Origin: a virus
Direction: 5' to 3' (one strand)
Length of the DNA: 21,456 nt
IMG/VR virus record: IMGVR_UViG_3300006735_000316
Coordinates: 1-21,456 of that record
The notes under the pieces are model-generated. The model made no database searches. It was given only the letters and a program-made list of their open reading frames with translations, and was not told where the DNA came from. Positions 14,304 to 21,243 of the stretch are shown here, in pieces (positions within the stretch are counted from its first letter, which is position 1; each line of letters opens with the position of its first letter). The translations under genes and the position numbers were made by a program.

Positions 14304-14518
14304 TTAACCTAGACGAAAAATTTGGATCTTACATTAATAGTAGTAAGGGTTTCAAAATTGATGGTGTTAAGGAAGCAGTCACAGGATATGGTTATCATTG
14401 TGATGGTTCGGACATTATTGGGTACTGGGTTAACACAATAAACTATAAACTATACTATAATATGAACGAGCAGTTCTTAAAATTAGAACCCTTGAGGTCA
14501 CACAGTAAATTAAAATGA
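14300..14518 (+). CDS. Hypothetical protein (72 aa)
   Basis: A 72-residue protein rich in Tyr, Gly and Asn with no recognisable motif. Residues 24-58 alternate polar and aromatic residues (VTGYGYHCDGSDIIGYWVNTINYKLYYN), suggesting a small beta-sheet domain. It starts and ends by ATGA overlap, and the last four bases are shared with the talC start, so it is probably co-translated with talC. No function can be given. Confidence 0.7.
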   Translation: MINLDEKFGSYINSSKGFKIDGVKEAVTGYGYHCDGSDIIGYWVNTINYKLYYNMNEQFLKLEPLRSHSKLK

Positions 14519-15168
14519 AAATCTTTTTAGACACCGCAGAGGTGGGTCAAATCATTGATGGGTATAAGACAGGTTTGATTGATGGTGTAACTACTAATCC
14601 TACCCTTATACTCAGATCAGGCAGACAGCAGAGCGATGTAATAGAGGAGATCTTTGAAGCATGTCCTAACCTTGAGTCTATATCTGCTGAGGTAGTTGCT
14701 AATACTGCTGAAGAGATGGTAGAACAAGCACAACCTTACATTGATCTTAGTAGTAATGTTACGATCAAAGTACCTTGCACACGTGAGGGATTGAAAGCAT
14801 GCTATGAATTGAGTAACGATGATGTGCTTACTAATGTAACTCTAGTGTTCTCTGTAGCACAAGCAATCCTTGCTGCTAAAGCAGGTGCAACTTATGTTTC
14901 ACCATTCGTAGGAAGAGTGGATGACAATTCATTTGGTGGTCTTTGTTTGGTAAAAGATATCGCTAATACATATAAGATGCACAGCGTAGAGACACAAATT
15001 CTTGCTGCTTCTATTAGAAACGTCAGGGATGTAGGTAGAGCATTTGAGTATGGTGCAAACGTATGTACCTTACCCGTTAAAGTGTTCGACAAGATGTATG
15101 ATCACATCTTAACAGAGAAAGGTTTAGAACTTTTCGATAAAGATTACGCTGCTGCTTGTAAATCCTAA
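14515..15168 (+). CDS. talC: Transaldolase, short TalC type
   Basis: A 217-residue TalC/fructose-6-phosphate aldolase-type transaldolase. It starts MKIFLDTAEV, contains DGVTTNPTL at residues 23-31, and has the Schiff-base lysine Lys85 in NVTIKVPCTREGL. VSPFVGRVDD is the conserved strand before the last active-site elements. It moves a three-carbon unit between sugar phosphates in the non-oxidative pentose phosphate pathway. Cyanophage talC is a well-known host-metabolism gene, thought to push carbon flow toward NADPH and ribose for nucleotide synthesis, which fits its place in the same block as nrdAB and glutaredoxin. The length is typical of cyanophage TalC. Confidence 0.95.
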   Translation: MKIFLDTAEVGQIIDGYKTGLIDGVTTNPTLILRSGRQQSDVIEEIFEACPNLESISAEVVANTAEEMVEQAQPYIDLSSNVTIKVPCTREGLKACYELSNDDVLTNVTLVFSVAQAILAAKAGATYVSPFVGRVDDNSFGGLCLVKDIANTYKMHSVETQILAASIRNVRDVGRAFEYGANVCTLPVKVFDKMYDHILTEKGLELFDKDYAAACKS

Positions 15169-15177
15169 TACAAGTCT

Positions 15178-15435
15178 ATGATCTTTACAATCTATTCCAA
15201 ACCAGGCTGTCCTTACTGTGAAAAGTTTGTGGCAGTCTGTGAGTTAGAAGACCTTAAACATGTGGTATATAAACTAGATGATGACTTTACGAAGACTCAA
15301 TTTGAGATGGAGTTTGGTGGTGATGCTAAGTTTCCACAAGTTGTACTAGATATAGGCAGTGAGCGACTTCACTTAGGTGGATGTCGTGATTCTATTGAGT
15401 ACATGCAAAAAGAGAACATTTGTTGTGTGGTATAA
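15178..15435 (+). CDS. nrdC: Glutaredoxin
   Basis: An 85-residue glutaredoxin with the active site CPYC at residues 11-14, the cis-proline strand KFPQVV around residue 60, and the glutathione-binding LGGCRDSIEYM near residues 66-76. It would pass electrons from glutathione to NrdA and to other disulfides; its place nine bases after talC, in the nrd block, supports that role. The extra cysteines at the end (ENICCVV) are unusual. The symbol follows T4 usage. No strong ribosome site precedes it. Confidence 0.93.
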   Translation: MIFTIYSKPGCPYCEKFVAVCELEDLKHVVYKLDDDFTKTQFEMEFGGDAKFPQVVLDIGSERLHLGGCRDSIEYMQKENICCVV

Positions 15436-15439
15436 AGCT

Positions 15440-15598
15440 ATGATTGAAATTACAGAAGATGAATGGCAAGCTGATCTTGACAAGTGGCAAGAAAAGGCTG
15501 AGAAAGGTGAAGTGGTCTTGATAAAAAAACCAGATGGTGCTAAAATACTTATGGTCCCACAAGATCCATCAGACCTGTCGGGTCTGTGTGACATTTAA
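15440..15598 (+). CDS. Small Phd/YefM-antitoxin-like protein (52 aa)
   Basis: A 52-residue protein starting at the ATG four bases after the glutaredoxin stop; the frame extends further upstream but only through glutaredoxin sequence. WQADLDKWQEKAEKGEVVLIKKPDGAKILMVPQ resembles the helix-strand-strand core of Phd/YefM antitoxins (…EAGEEVIITRRGKPVARLVP…), but lacks their usual length and no toxin gene lies beside it. I recall short relatives with this MIEITEDE start in T4-like cyanophages. It may be an orphan antitoxin-like DNA-binding protein that blocks a host toxin, or a small regulator. A 6-bp GC-rich stem (CAGACC/GGTCTG, 15570-15586) lies near its end. Confidence 0.7.
   Translation: MIEITEDEWQADLDKWQEKAEKGEVVLIKKPDGAKILMVPQDPSDLSGLCDI
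15570..15586 (+). other. Short GC-rich stem-loop at the end of the Phd-like gene
   Basis: CAGACC (15570-15575), loop TGTCG, GGTCTG (15581-15586). The 6-bp stem lies just upstream of the strongest ribosome site in the area (15603-15610). There is no T-run after it, so it is not a terminator; an RNA-processing or stability element is possible. Confidence 0.35.
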
Positions 15599-15617
15599 CC
15601 CTAAAGGAGATACTATT

Positions 15618-16013
15618 ATGTCAAACGTTAGAACACATTTGCTTCGAGCAAAGGAAGAGGTTAGACTAGGATTGATTGGTGCGTTAGATGAGCAACAGGA
15701 AGTAGAACTAATTTCAGAACTAGTATCAATCTATACTAGTTTAACTGAAAAGTTGAAGGTAGTGACTGTAAACTTTGGTGGGAATGATGATGTAGTGGAG
15801 TTTGGTGGTCATCTATATGATGTCCCTACTCAGTATAACTTCAATCTTGAAAGTAATGTTGACCTGAATACAGGTCTATTCAAAGATGATACAATTCAAT
15901 TTGTTGATACATCTTTAGGTGATGTTGATATTAAGATTGATACATCCAACCATCCAGATTATGTAACCACTAGTGGTGGTATTAAATTGAGTACAGATGA
16001 AAATCCCGCCTAA
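15618..16013 (+). CDS. Hypothetical protein (131 aa) with strong ribosome site
   Basis: The frame is longer, but AAAGGAGA at 15603-15610 sits eight bases before the ATG at 15618 and the sequence before it shows no protein character, so I take 15618. The 131-residue product has a helical N-terminal half (residues 1-50: LLRAKEEVRLGLIGALDEQQEVELISELVSIYTSL) and a Gly/Asp/Asn-rich beta half (residues 60-131). No family was recognised. The last 17 bases overlap the next gene in another frame. Confidence 0.72.
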   Translation: MSNVRTHLLRAKEEVRLGLIGALDEQQEVELISELVSIYTSLTEKLKVVTVNFGGNDDVVEFGGHLYDVPTQYNFNLESNVDLNTGLFKDDTIQFVDTSLGDVDIKIDTSNHPDYVTTSGGIKLSTDENPA

Positions 16014-16596
16014 CGGATACGAAAGTTCATATCCTCTTCCAGATAACTGTATGTTTATGATGCCTTACTTTAGGTATCATGTAGAAGAGTGGCAAGATCG
16101 GAAGGAAGAAATTCTTTCCGATCTTTTTTCGTACCATGAAAAAGTATTGAAGACAGACCCTGCTGAGTTGAATGACACATGTCATACAACCTTCTATGAG
16201 AAGACAGAGTTCGCAGAATTTAAACCATTCATTGATATACTTGGTCCATATCTACAGAGACTGAGTGTTGAAGCATTGGAAAGGGGTTTCTATAGAAAAC
16301 CTATTGATAATATTAAAGGGATATGGTTCCAAGTACAGGAACAGTATGAGTTTCATTCAATGCATAATCATGGTCCTGAGGGATGGTCTGCTGTATTCTA
16401 TGCAGACTATGACCATGAAGTACATGAAGCAACAAAGTTTTATTCAAGTATGTTCACATGTCATGGAGAGATTATAACATTCCAACCAGGATGTAGTGAA
16501 GGTGATTTGATTGTGTTCCCATCACAAGTTTTCCATGAGTCACCAGTCACCAAGAGCGAGAAACCTAGAACGATTATATCATTGAACATGACATGA
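15997..16596 (+). CDS. 2OG-Fe(II) oxygenase family protein
   Basis: A 199-residue protein with the small phage-type 2OG-Fe(II) oxygenase fold (2OG-FeII_Oxy_5-like). HSMHNHGPEGWSAVFYAD (residues 120-137) holds the first metal ligands (probably His123 and His125), and LIVFPSQVFHESPV (171-184) supplies His180. Arg191 in EKPRTIISLN is the probable 2-oxoglutarate anchor. The N-terminal 100 residues are helical. Substrate is unknown; in cyanophages such enzymes are numerous. The gene carries a strong intrinsic terminator inside its codons 33-45, so much of the transcription passing through may end there. It is the last gene of the block before the late tail-fibre promoter. Confidence 0.87.
   Translation: MKIPPNGYESSYPLPDNCMFMMPYFRYHVEEWQDRKEEILSDLFSYHEKVLKTDPAELNDTCHTTFYEKTEFAEFKPFIDILGPYLQRLSVEALERGFYRKPIDNIKGIWFQVQEQYEFHSMHNHGPEGWSAVFYADYDHEVHEATKFYSSMFTCHGEIITFQPGCSEGDLIVFPSQVFHESPVTKSEKPRTIISLNMT
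16094..16129 (+). terminator. Intrinsic terminator inside the 2OG oxygenase coding sequence
   Basis: The left arm at 16094-16107 (AAGATCGGAAGGAA) pairs with the right arm at 16112-16125 over 14 bp, with one G-U pair, closed by a GAAA tetraloop (16108-16111) and ending in six T (16124-16129). This is a complete rho-independent terminator reading on the + strand, with no comparable T-run on the other strand. It lies about 100 bases into the coding sequence, not after a gene. Confidence 0.85.
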
Positions 16597-16604
16597 CCTA
16601 AATA
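16597..16604 (+). promoter_or_regulatory. Late promoter-like box for the tail-fibre gene
   Basis: CCTAAATA in the 45-base gap before the tail-fibre gene, one mismatch from the cyanophage late box NATAAATA. With T4 spacing, transcription would start near 16610, within the hairpin's 5' arm. It is the only promoter-like sequence in the gap. Confidence 0.5.
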
Positions 16605-16643
16605 CTTCTAGCTTAGAAAAAGTGTCTTCAGGACTAGAAGTAT
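16602..16643 (+). promoter_or_regulatory. Start-codon hairpin of the tail-fibre gene, overlapped by the late promoter start
   Basis: ATACTTCTAG at 16602-16611 is perfectly complementary to CTAGAAGTAT at 16634-16643. The 22-base loop contains the ribosome site AGGA (16630-16633), and the stem pairs the first two bases of the start codon at 16642. Read-through transcripts would fold this; a transcript begun near 16610 would lack eight of the ten 5' arm bases. Confidence 0.65.
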
Positions 16644-18669
16644 GTCAAAACTCTTAGCGAACCAAATCGCAAATTATAATGATAACGGACCTGTAGAAGC
16701 GAAAGAAGGACTGAACCTTCCTACAGGAAAGCCACTCCAATTAAATGGTATTGTTGGTACATCAGGTCAGTACCTGACTACTGATGGTACGTCATTACAA
16801 TGGACTACCTTACCTACAATCCCTGCTGCACAGATTCAGGTTGATTGGAATGAGGTTGTCTCTAGTGAAGTTGATTATATTAAAAACAAACCATCACTAT
16901 CGGCAGTTGCACTGAGTGGTAACTACGTAGATCTTATTAACAAACCTAGCATTCCTGCTGATCAGGTACAGTCTGACTGGAACGTAGGTACACCAAGTGA
17001 TGTAGCATTTATTAAAAACAAACCAGCGTTTGCACCTGTTGCTACTACTGGTGCTTATACAGACTTAACTGGAAAACCTACCATACCAACAACACTAGGT
17101 GATTTTGGTATAGGTGCTCAAGATATTAACTTTGGTTCATATAGAATAACATATTCAAATGTGTATTCTACACTGACTGACCTACAAGCAGTTAGTGCTA
17201 GTACATATCATGGTATGTTTGCTCATGTTCATTCAACTGGTAGTGGATACTTTGCACATGCTGGAGGATGGGTTGAACTATTAGATGTAAACAAATCTAT
17301 TAGTAACCTTGCTGACGTATACACAACTGGTGTTACTGATGGTCAGGTATTAAAGTGGGATGCTGCAAATAATAGATGGTCTCCTGCGGATGATGATAAC
17401 TCTGGTGGAGGAGGTGGAGGAGGAGGATCCAGTACATTTGCAGGTTTAACTGATACACCTGCTAACTTTACTGGTGCTGCTAGTAAAAATGTAGTAGTTA
17501 ATTCTGCTGGTAATGCTCTTGAGTTTGTTGACTCAGGTACTAGTAGTAATGAAATTCTTCCAGTAGCATACGCTAAAGTTAATCAGGATACTGCTGGCAG
17601 TGGTACTGGTATGTCATGGGGTGCATATAGTAGTAGTCAAGGTGATATGGTATTCACATTTGACACGCCTTTATCTGATGCAGACTATTATGTACTAGCA
17701 GAAAGAGAACAGTATGATACTCACACTGTAAGTATTCTCAGTAAGACCACTACAGGATTCACTGCAAGATGGTTAGATAATGCAGGAACAGGTGCATTAG
17801 CACCTAGTACATTTGGTGGTGTTCTTATAGTATATGCTTCAACACCTACAAGAAGTGTTGGTGCTGGATGGAACGAAGCATTACCTGTTGCAACAGCAAC
17901 TGTTCTTGGTGGTGTTAAAGTTGGATCTGGTTTATCAATAACTGGTGCTGGTGTTCTTTCTGCATCTGGTGGTGGAGGAGGTGCTACAGCATTAGATGGA
18001 CTAACTGATGTTACTATCTCTAACGTACAAGTAAATGAAGTATTAAAATATGATGGATCTGAGTGGACTAACCAAGCAGATGCTACTGGTGGTGGCGGTG
18101 CTGGTGTTACCGATGGAGACAAAGGTGACATAGTTGTATCATCCAGTGGACAAACTTGGTTGATAGATGCTGGTGTTGTTGATACAGATGAATTAGCAGA
18201 CACAGCAGTCACTGCTGGATCATATGACAATGCATCTATCACAGTAGATGCTAAGGGTAGAGTTACTGCTGCTTCTGCTGGATCTGGATTGGTCTCAAGA
18301 GCAACAGACTCTGTTACATTCAACTCTCTTGCTGCTGGTGCTGCTGTTAATGGTACTCTTGCATTAGGTAAGTCATATAGTTTATTGAAGATTGAAACTA
18401 GTCATGCTGCATGGGTAACAATCTATATCGATGCTGCATCTAGGACTAATGATTCCACGAGAAACATACAGACTGACCCTTTACCAGGTGCAGGTGTAAT
18501 TGCTGAGATAGTTACGACTGGAGATACAATACAAAATATTACTCCAGCAGTTGTTGGTTGGAATAATGATAGTACTCCTGGTACGACTGCTTATTTGAAG
18601 GTAGTTAACATGGATGCTGGTACACAGAACGTAGTTGTTACGGCAACATTTATAATTCTAGAGAAGTAA
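16642..18669 (+). CDS. Tail-fibre-like virion protein
   Basis: A 675-residue repetitive virion protein with AGGA eight bases before its start. After an N-terminal segment (MSKLLANQIANYNDNGPVEA) come two copies of a fibre repeat about 44 residues apart, at residues 64-101 and 109-146 (Q-x-DWN...IKNKP...Y-x-DL-x-x-KP), typical of phage tail fibres. Residues 170-216 contain TYHGMFAHVHSTGSGYFAHAGGW, a module I recall from several cyanophage fibres. Two copies of L-x-DV...VLKxD...W-x-x-AD lie at 223-250 and 455-480; a run of Gly at 255-262 acts as linker. DKGDIVVSSSGQTW and VDAKGRVTAAS (493-545) are common shaft elements. The unique C-terminal domain (553-675) is the best candidate for host receptor contact. 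Late expression is supported by the promoter and hairpin upstream. Confidence 0.88.
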   Translation: MSKLLANQIANYNDNGPVEAKEGLNLPTGKPLQLNGIVGTSGQYLTTDGTSLQWTTLPTIPAAQIQVDWNEVVSSEVDYIKNKPSLSAVALSGNYVDLINKPSIPADQVQSDWNVGTPSDVAFIKNKPAFAPVATTGAYTDLTGKPTIPTTLGDFGIGAQDINFGSYRITYSNVYSTLTDLQAVSASTYHGMFAHVHSTGSGYFAHAGGWVELLDVNKSISNLADVYTTGVTDGQVLKWDAANNRWSPADDDNSGGGGGGGGSSTFAGLTDTPANFTGAASKNVVVNSAGNALEFVDSGTSSNEILPVAYAKVNQDTAGSGTGMSWGAYSSSQGDMVFTFDTPLSDADYYVLAEREQYDTHTVSILSKTTTGFTARWLDNAGTGALAPSTFGGVLIVYASTPTRSVGAGWNEALPVATATVLGGVKVGSGLSITGAGVLSASGGGGGATALDGLTDVTISNVQVNEVLKYDGSEWTNQADATGGGGAGVTDGDKGDIVVSSSGQTWLIDAGVVDTDELADTAVTAGSYDNASITVDAKGRVTAASAGSGLVSRATDSVTFNSLAAGAAVNGTLALGKSYSLLKIETSHAAWVTIYIDAASRTNDSTRNIQTDPLPGAGVIAEIVTTGDTIQNITPAVVGWNNDSTPGTTAYLKVVNMDAGTQNVVVTATFIILEK

Positions 18670-18670
18670 T

Positions 18671-21220
18671 ATGGCTACTGATAAAATTTACATAGTCACT
18701 CTCAAGAAGAAGGAGGACTTGGAAGGATTCTATGCAGACATGGCATCCGATGGATATAAATTGAGTCTTAAGAGACCTATCAGTAGGAACACACATTATT
18801 TTATGGAAGAAGAGGATGCTGTAGAGATTCGAAAAGACTCTAGAGTCATTGCATGCGAAAGACATCCAGAACAATTAGGTATAACGCCTACACCATATGG
18901 AGTGATTAATAATGAACCTTATGGAACCTCTGGACAATTTAGAAAGAGTGGTTCGTTTAGTGACCCTAATGATAAGGATTGGGGTAAGTTATCTGTAGCA
19001 GGTACTGATGCTCAAAGAAGAAAGGGTACATGGGGAAGTGGATCAAGTACTAATGTAGTTACTGATAGCTATGAGATGTTTAACAATGGTAAGCATGTTG
19101 ATGTTGTTATTGTTGATCAACCAGTATCACGAGATTGTGCTGAATGGAATAGTCCTAGTACAGGACTGAGTAGGTTTGTAGAATATGAATGGTATAATGA
19201 GTTAAATCAATACATTGCTAGTATTGATGATGATGGTCAGACTATACCAACTGGTAGTTATCTTCCTAACTATCCAGATAATAATGCTAACCAGTCTTCA
19301 CATGGTATTCACGTAGCAGGTACTGTTGCTGGACAGTGGTATGGGTGGGCTAATGAAGCAAACATTTATAGTATGGGTATCCTTACTGGAGGTGGTGGTG
19401 GAACCTTTGCAGGTCCAAGTACATTCTTATGCTTTGATTATCTAAGAGCATTCCATAGATATAAAGCAGTCAATCCAGAGACAGGTCATCGTAATCCAAC
19501 TGTTACTAACCATAGTTGGGGTTATTCTTATAACATGTATGAAAATGGATTTGATGTGCCAATACAAATTAGTGCTTACACACAGATTAGTTGGAATGGA
19601 AACGTATATTCTGCATCAAATCCTAATCCATCTGGTTGGACTATGGCAGGATTAGCTGCTGACTTTGGTGCTGATGATTATCATTATAGTTGGGCTTTGC
19701 ATTATGCTTCTGTTAATGCAGACGTTGAAGATGCTATCCAAGATGGTGTTGTAGTTATTTCTGCTGCTGGTAACTCTGATTGTTATCATCCTAATCGTCA
19801 GGATGCGTATTGGAATAACTGGATTAGGTTGAGCAACGATTACTACATCTATGCATGGAGAGGATCTTCCCCTGCTAGTTTGACTGGTACTGATGAGGTT
19901 ATCGCTGTTGGTAATATGGGTAACTCAGATGACTATTCAAAGTCTACGTCATCAAATTATGGTCCAGGTATAACAGTATATGCTCCTGGTACTAACATTC
20001 TTAGTGCTTATAATAATTCTAGTGGATACTTAGATGGTAAGTATGGTAGTCCAAACTACTTTAAAGCAATAAGTGGTACAAGTATGGCATCTCCACAAGT
20101 ATGTGGTGTTGCAGCATGTTTGGCGACTAATAAACATAGGTTTACTAACCGTGATGTGATTGGTTTCTTAGAGTATGCAGGTAAGTATGACTATATGACC
20201 TTCGACACTGGAATGCAAGGTTCGGTCTGGATGCTTGATGTGACTGCTAATGGATCATCTGGGTATGTTATCAGTGGAACTGATGCCAGTGGTGCTGTCA
20301 GTGGTCAGAACGCAGCGATCACTTGCAATGCAGGTGATTACGTATTTCTAAAACAACCTGCTGGTGGAGCATATTTTTATATGACTGCACTTAATACTGG
20401 TAGTCCAAATCAGTATGGAGGAAACTATTTTGATAGAAATAATGGTACTACTTATGGTGTAAACAATCCAACGTTGACAGTTGAGAAGGGTGATATGGTT
20501 GAACTCTATCTTGGTTATACAACGAACGCTAACTTAGAACCAATTTTTATCAAGACTCAATTTACTAATGGAACTGGTTATCAAGTTTCTCAAGGTGTAA
20601 CAGGACAGGGTGCTTCTAATACTGGTGCAACTGTGGTGTGGGATACAAAGGATGCAAGTACAGGAACATACTATTACTGTTCATCTAATAATTCTAATGT
20701 TGGTGGAACGATTATTGTACAAGCAAAAGGTTCAATATACAATCACCCAATGTACATCAAAACTGTTGCTGGTAGTGGCAATTCAAATCTATGGACAGGT
20801 CAGCAACTGAACAGTGGTGTTGTATACAATCAAGGTGAGTCACATGGTCAAGAAAGTGGACTTAGTAAATACATCTACTTTAAAACTCCACACAGTACAA
20901 ACAATACAACAATATATTATCAGTGTGCATATCATGGTGGTATGAATGGTCCAATTAATATCATAGGTAACCAATATATTAATAAACCAGGAGGGTGGGA
21001 TGACTATACTCATAGTGGTAACTATCTTGGTTATCCTGACTCAGCTAAGAACCTTATGTTAACTTCTATAAATCCTAGAGACATTGATGGATACATTGCA
21101 GGATGGAACAAACAAACAAACAAAGGTAAGCGGTGGCATCAACCAGATCACATCGCTGACCTGAGTGGTGTACAAAATTTCCCTAGAGCTAATACATACT
21201 TTGGTCCACAAGTTCCATAA
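18671..21220 (+). CDS. Subtilisin-like serine protease with two C-terminal cupredoxin-like domains
   Basis: An 849-residue protein starting one base after the fibre gene ends. Residues 5-65 look like an I9-type propeptide (IYIVTLKKKEDLEGFYADM). The S8 catalytic domain has Asp149 (VIVDQPV), His211 (SSHGIHVAGT), oxyanion Asn368 (ISAAGNS) and Ser471 (SGTSMASPQ), so it should be active. Residues 598-685 and 686-766 are two related beta domains. The second keeps all four type 1 copper ligand positions: His692 (NHPMYIKT) and Cys752-x2-His755-x2-Met758, the amicyanin spacing. The first keeps only Cys670, with Glu623, Asn673 and Asn676 at the others. The residues after 770 (GGWDDYTH and onward) are Tyr/Asn-rich. 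No signal peptide is seen, so it is more likely carried on the virion than secreted. Confidence 0.9.
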   Translation: MATDKIYIVTLKKKEDLEGFYADMASDGYKLSLKRPISRNTHYFMEEEDAVEIRKDSRVIACERHPEQLGITPTPYGVINNEPYGTSGQFRKSGSFSDPNDKDWGKLSVAGTDAQRRKGTWGSGSSTNVVTDSYEMFNNGKHVDVVIVDQPVSRDCAEWNSPSTGLSRFVEYEWYNELNQYIASIDDDGQTIPTGSYLPNYPDNNANQSSHGIHVAGTVAGQWYGWANEANIYSMGILTGGGGGTFAGPSTFLCFDYLRAFHRYKAVNPETGHRNPTVTNHSWGYSYNMYENGFDVPIQISAYTQISWNGNVYSASNPNPSGWTMAGLAADFGADDYHYSWALHYASVNADVEDAIQDGVVVISAAGNSDCYHPNRQDAYWNNWIRLSNDYYIYAWRGSSPASLTGTDEVIAVGNMGNSDDYSKSTSSNYGPGITVYAPGTNILSAYNNSSGYLDGKYGSPNYFKAISGTSMASPQVCGVAACLATNKHRFTNRDVIGFLEYAGKYDYMTFDTGMQGSVWMLDVTANGSSGYVISGTDASGAVSGQNAAITCNAGDYVFLKQPAGGAYFYMTALNTGSPNQYGGNYFDRNNGTTYGVNNPTLTVEKGDMVELYLGYTTNANLEPIFIKTQFTNGTGYQVSQGVTGQGASNTGATVVWDTKDASTGTYYYCSSNNSNVGGTIIVQAKGSIYNHPMYIKTVAGSGNSNLWTGQQLNSGVVYNQGESHGQESGLSKYIYFKTPHSTNNTTIYYQCAYHGGMNGPINIIGNQYINKPGGWDDYTHSGNYLGYPDSAKNLMLTSINPRDIDGYIAGWNKQTNKGKRWHQPDHIADLSGVQNFPRANTYFGPQVP

Positions 21221-21223
21221 ATA
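21216..21223 (+). promoter_or_regulatory. T4-type late promoter before the membrane protein gene
   Basis: CATAAATA matches the cyanophage late box NATAAATA and overlaps the stop codon of the protease gene. Transcription would start near 21229, leaving about 15 bases before the ATG at 21244. There is no good ribosome site in that leader. Confidence 0.62.
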
Positions 21224-21243
21224 GATCTACACTTATTAATATC

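Noticed and set aside
14451-14461. Overlapping TATACT and TATAAT just upstream of talC
   Set aside because: No reasonable -35 sequence lies at the right spacing and the boxes fall inside the coding sequence at 14300-14518.
15377-15439. Upstream extension of the Phd-like frame
   Set aside because: The 21 extra codons lie over the end of glutaredoxin in another frame and have no protein-like character; the ATG at 15440 gives a sensible N-terminus.
15534-15617. Upstream extension of the hypothetical gene at 15618
   Set aside because: The strong ribosome site at 15603-15610 clearly directs translation to the ATG at 15618, and the upstream codons overlap the Phd-like gene.
17721-18323. Minus-strand open frame of 200 codons
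   Set aside because: It is antisense to the Gly/Ala-rich part of the tail-fibre gene, with the same Val/Pro/Ala/Thr bias and no ribosome site.
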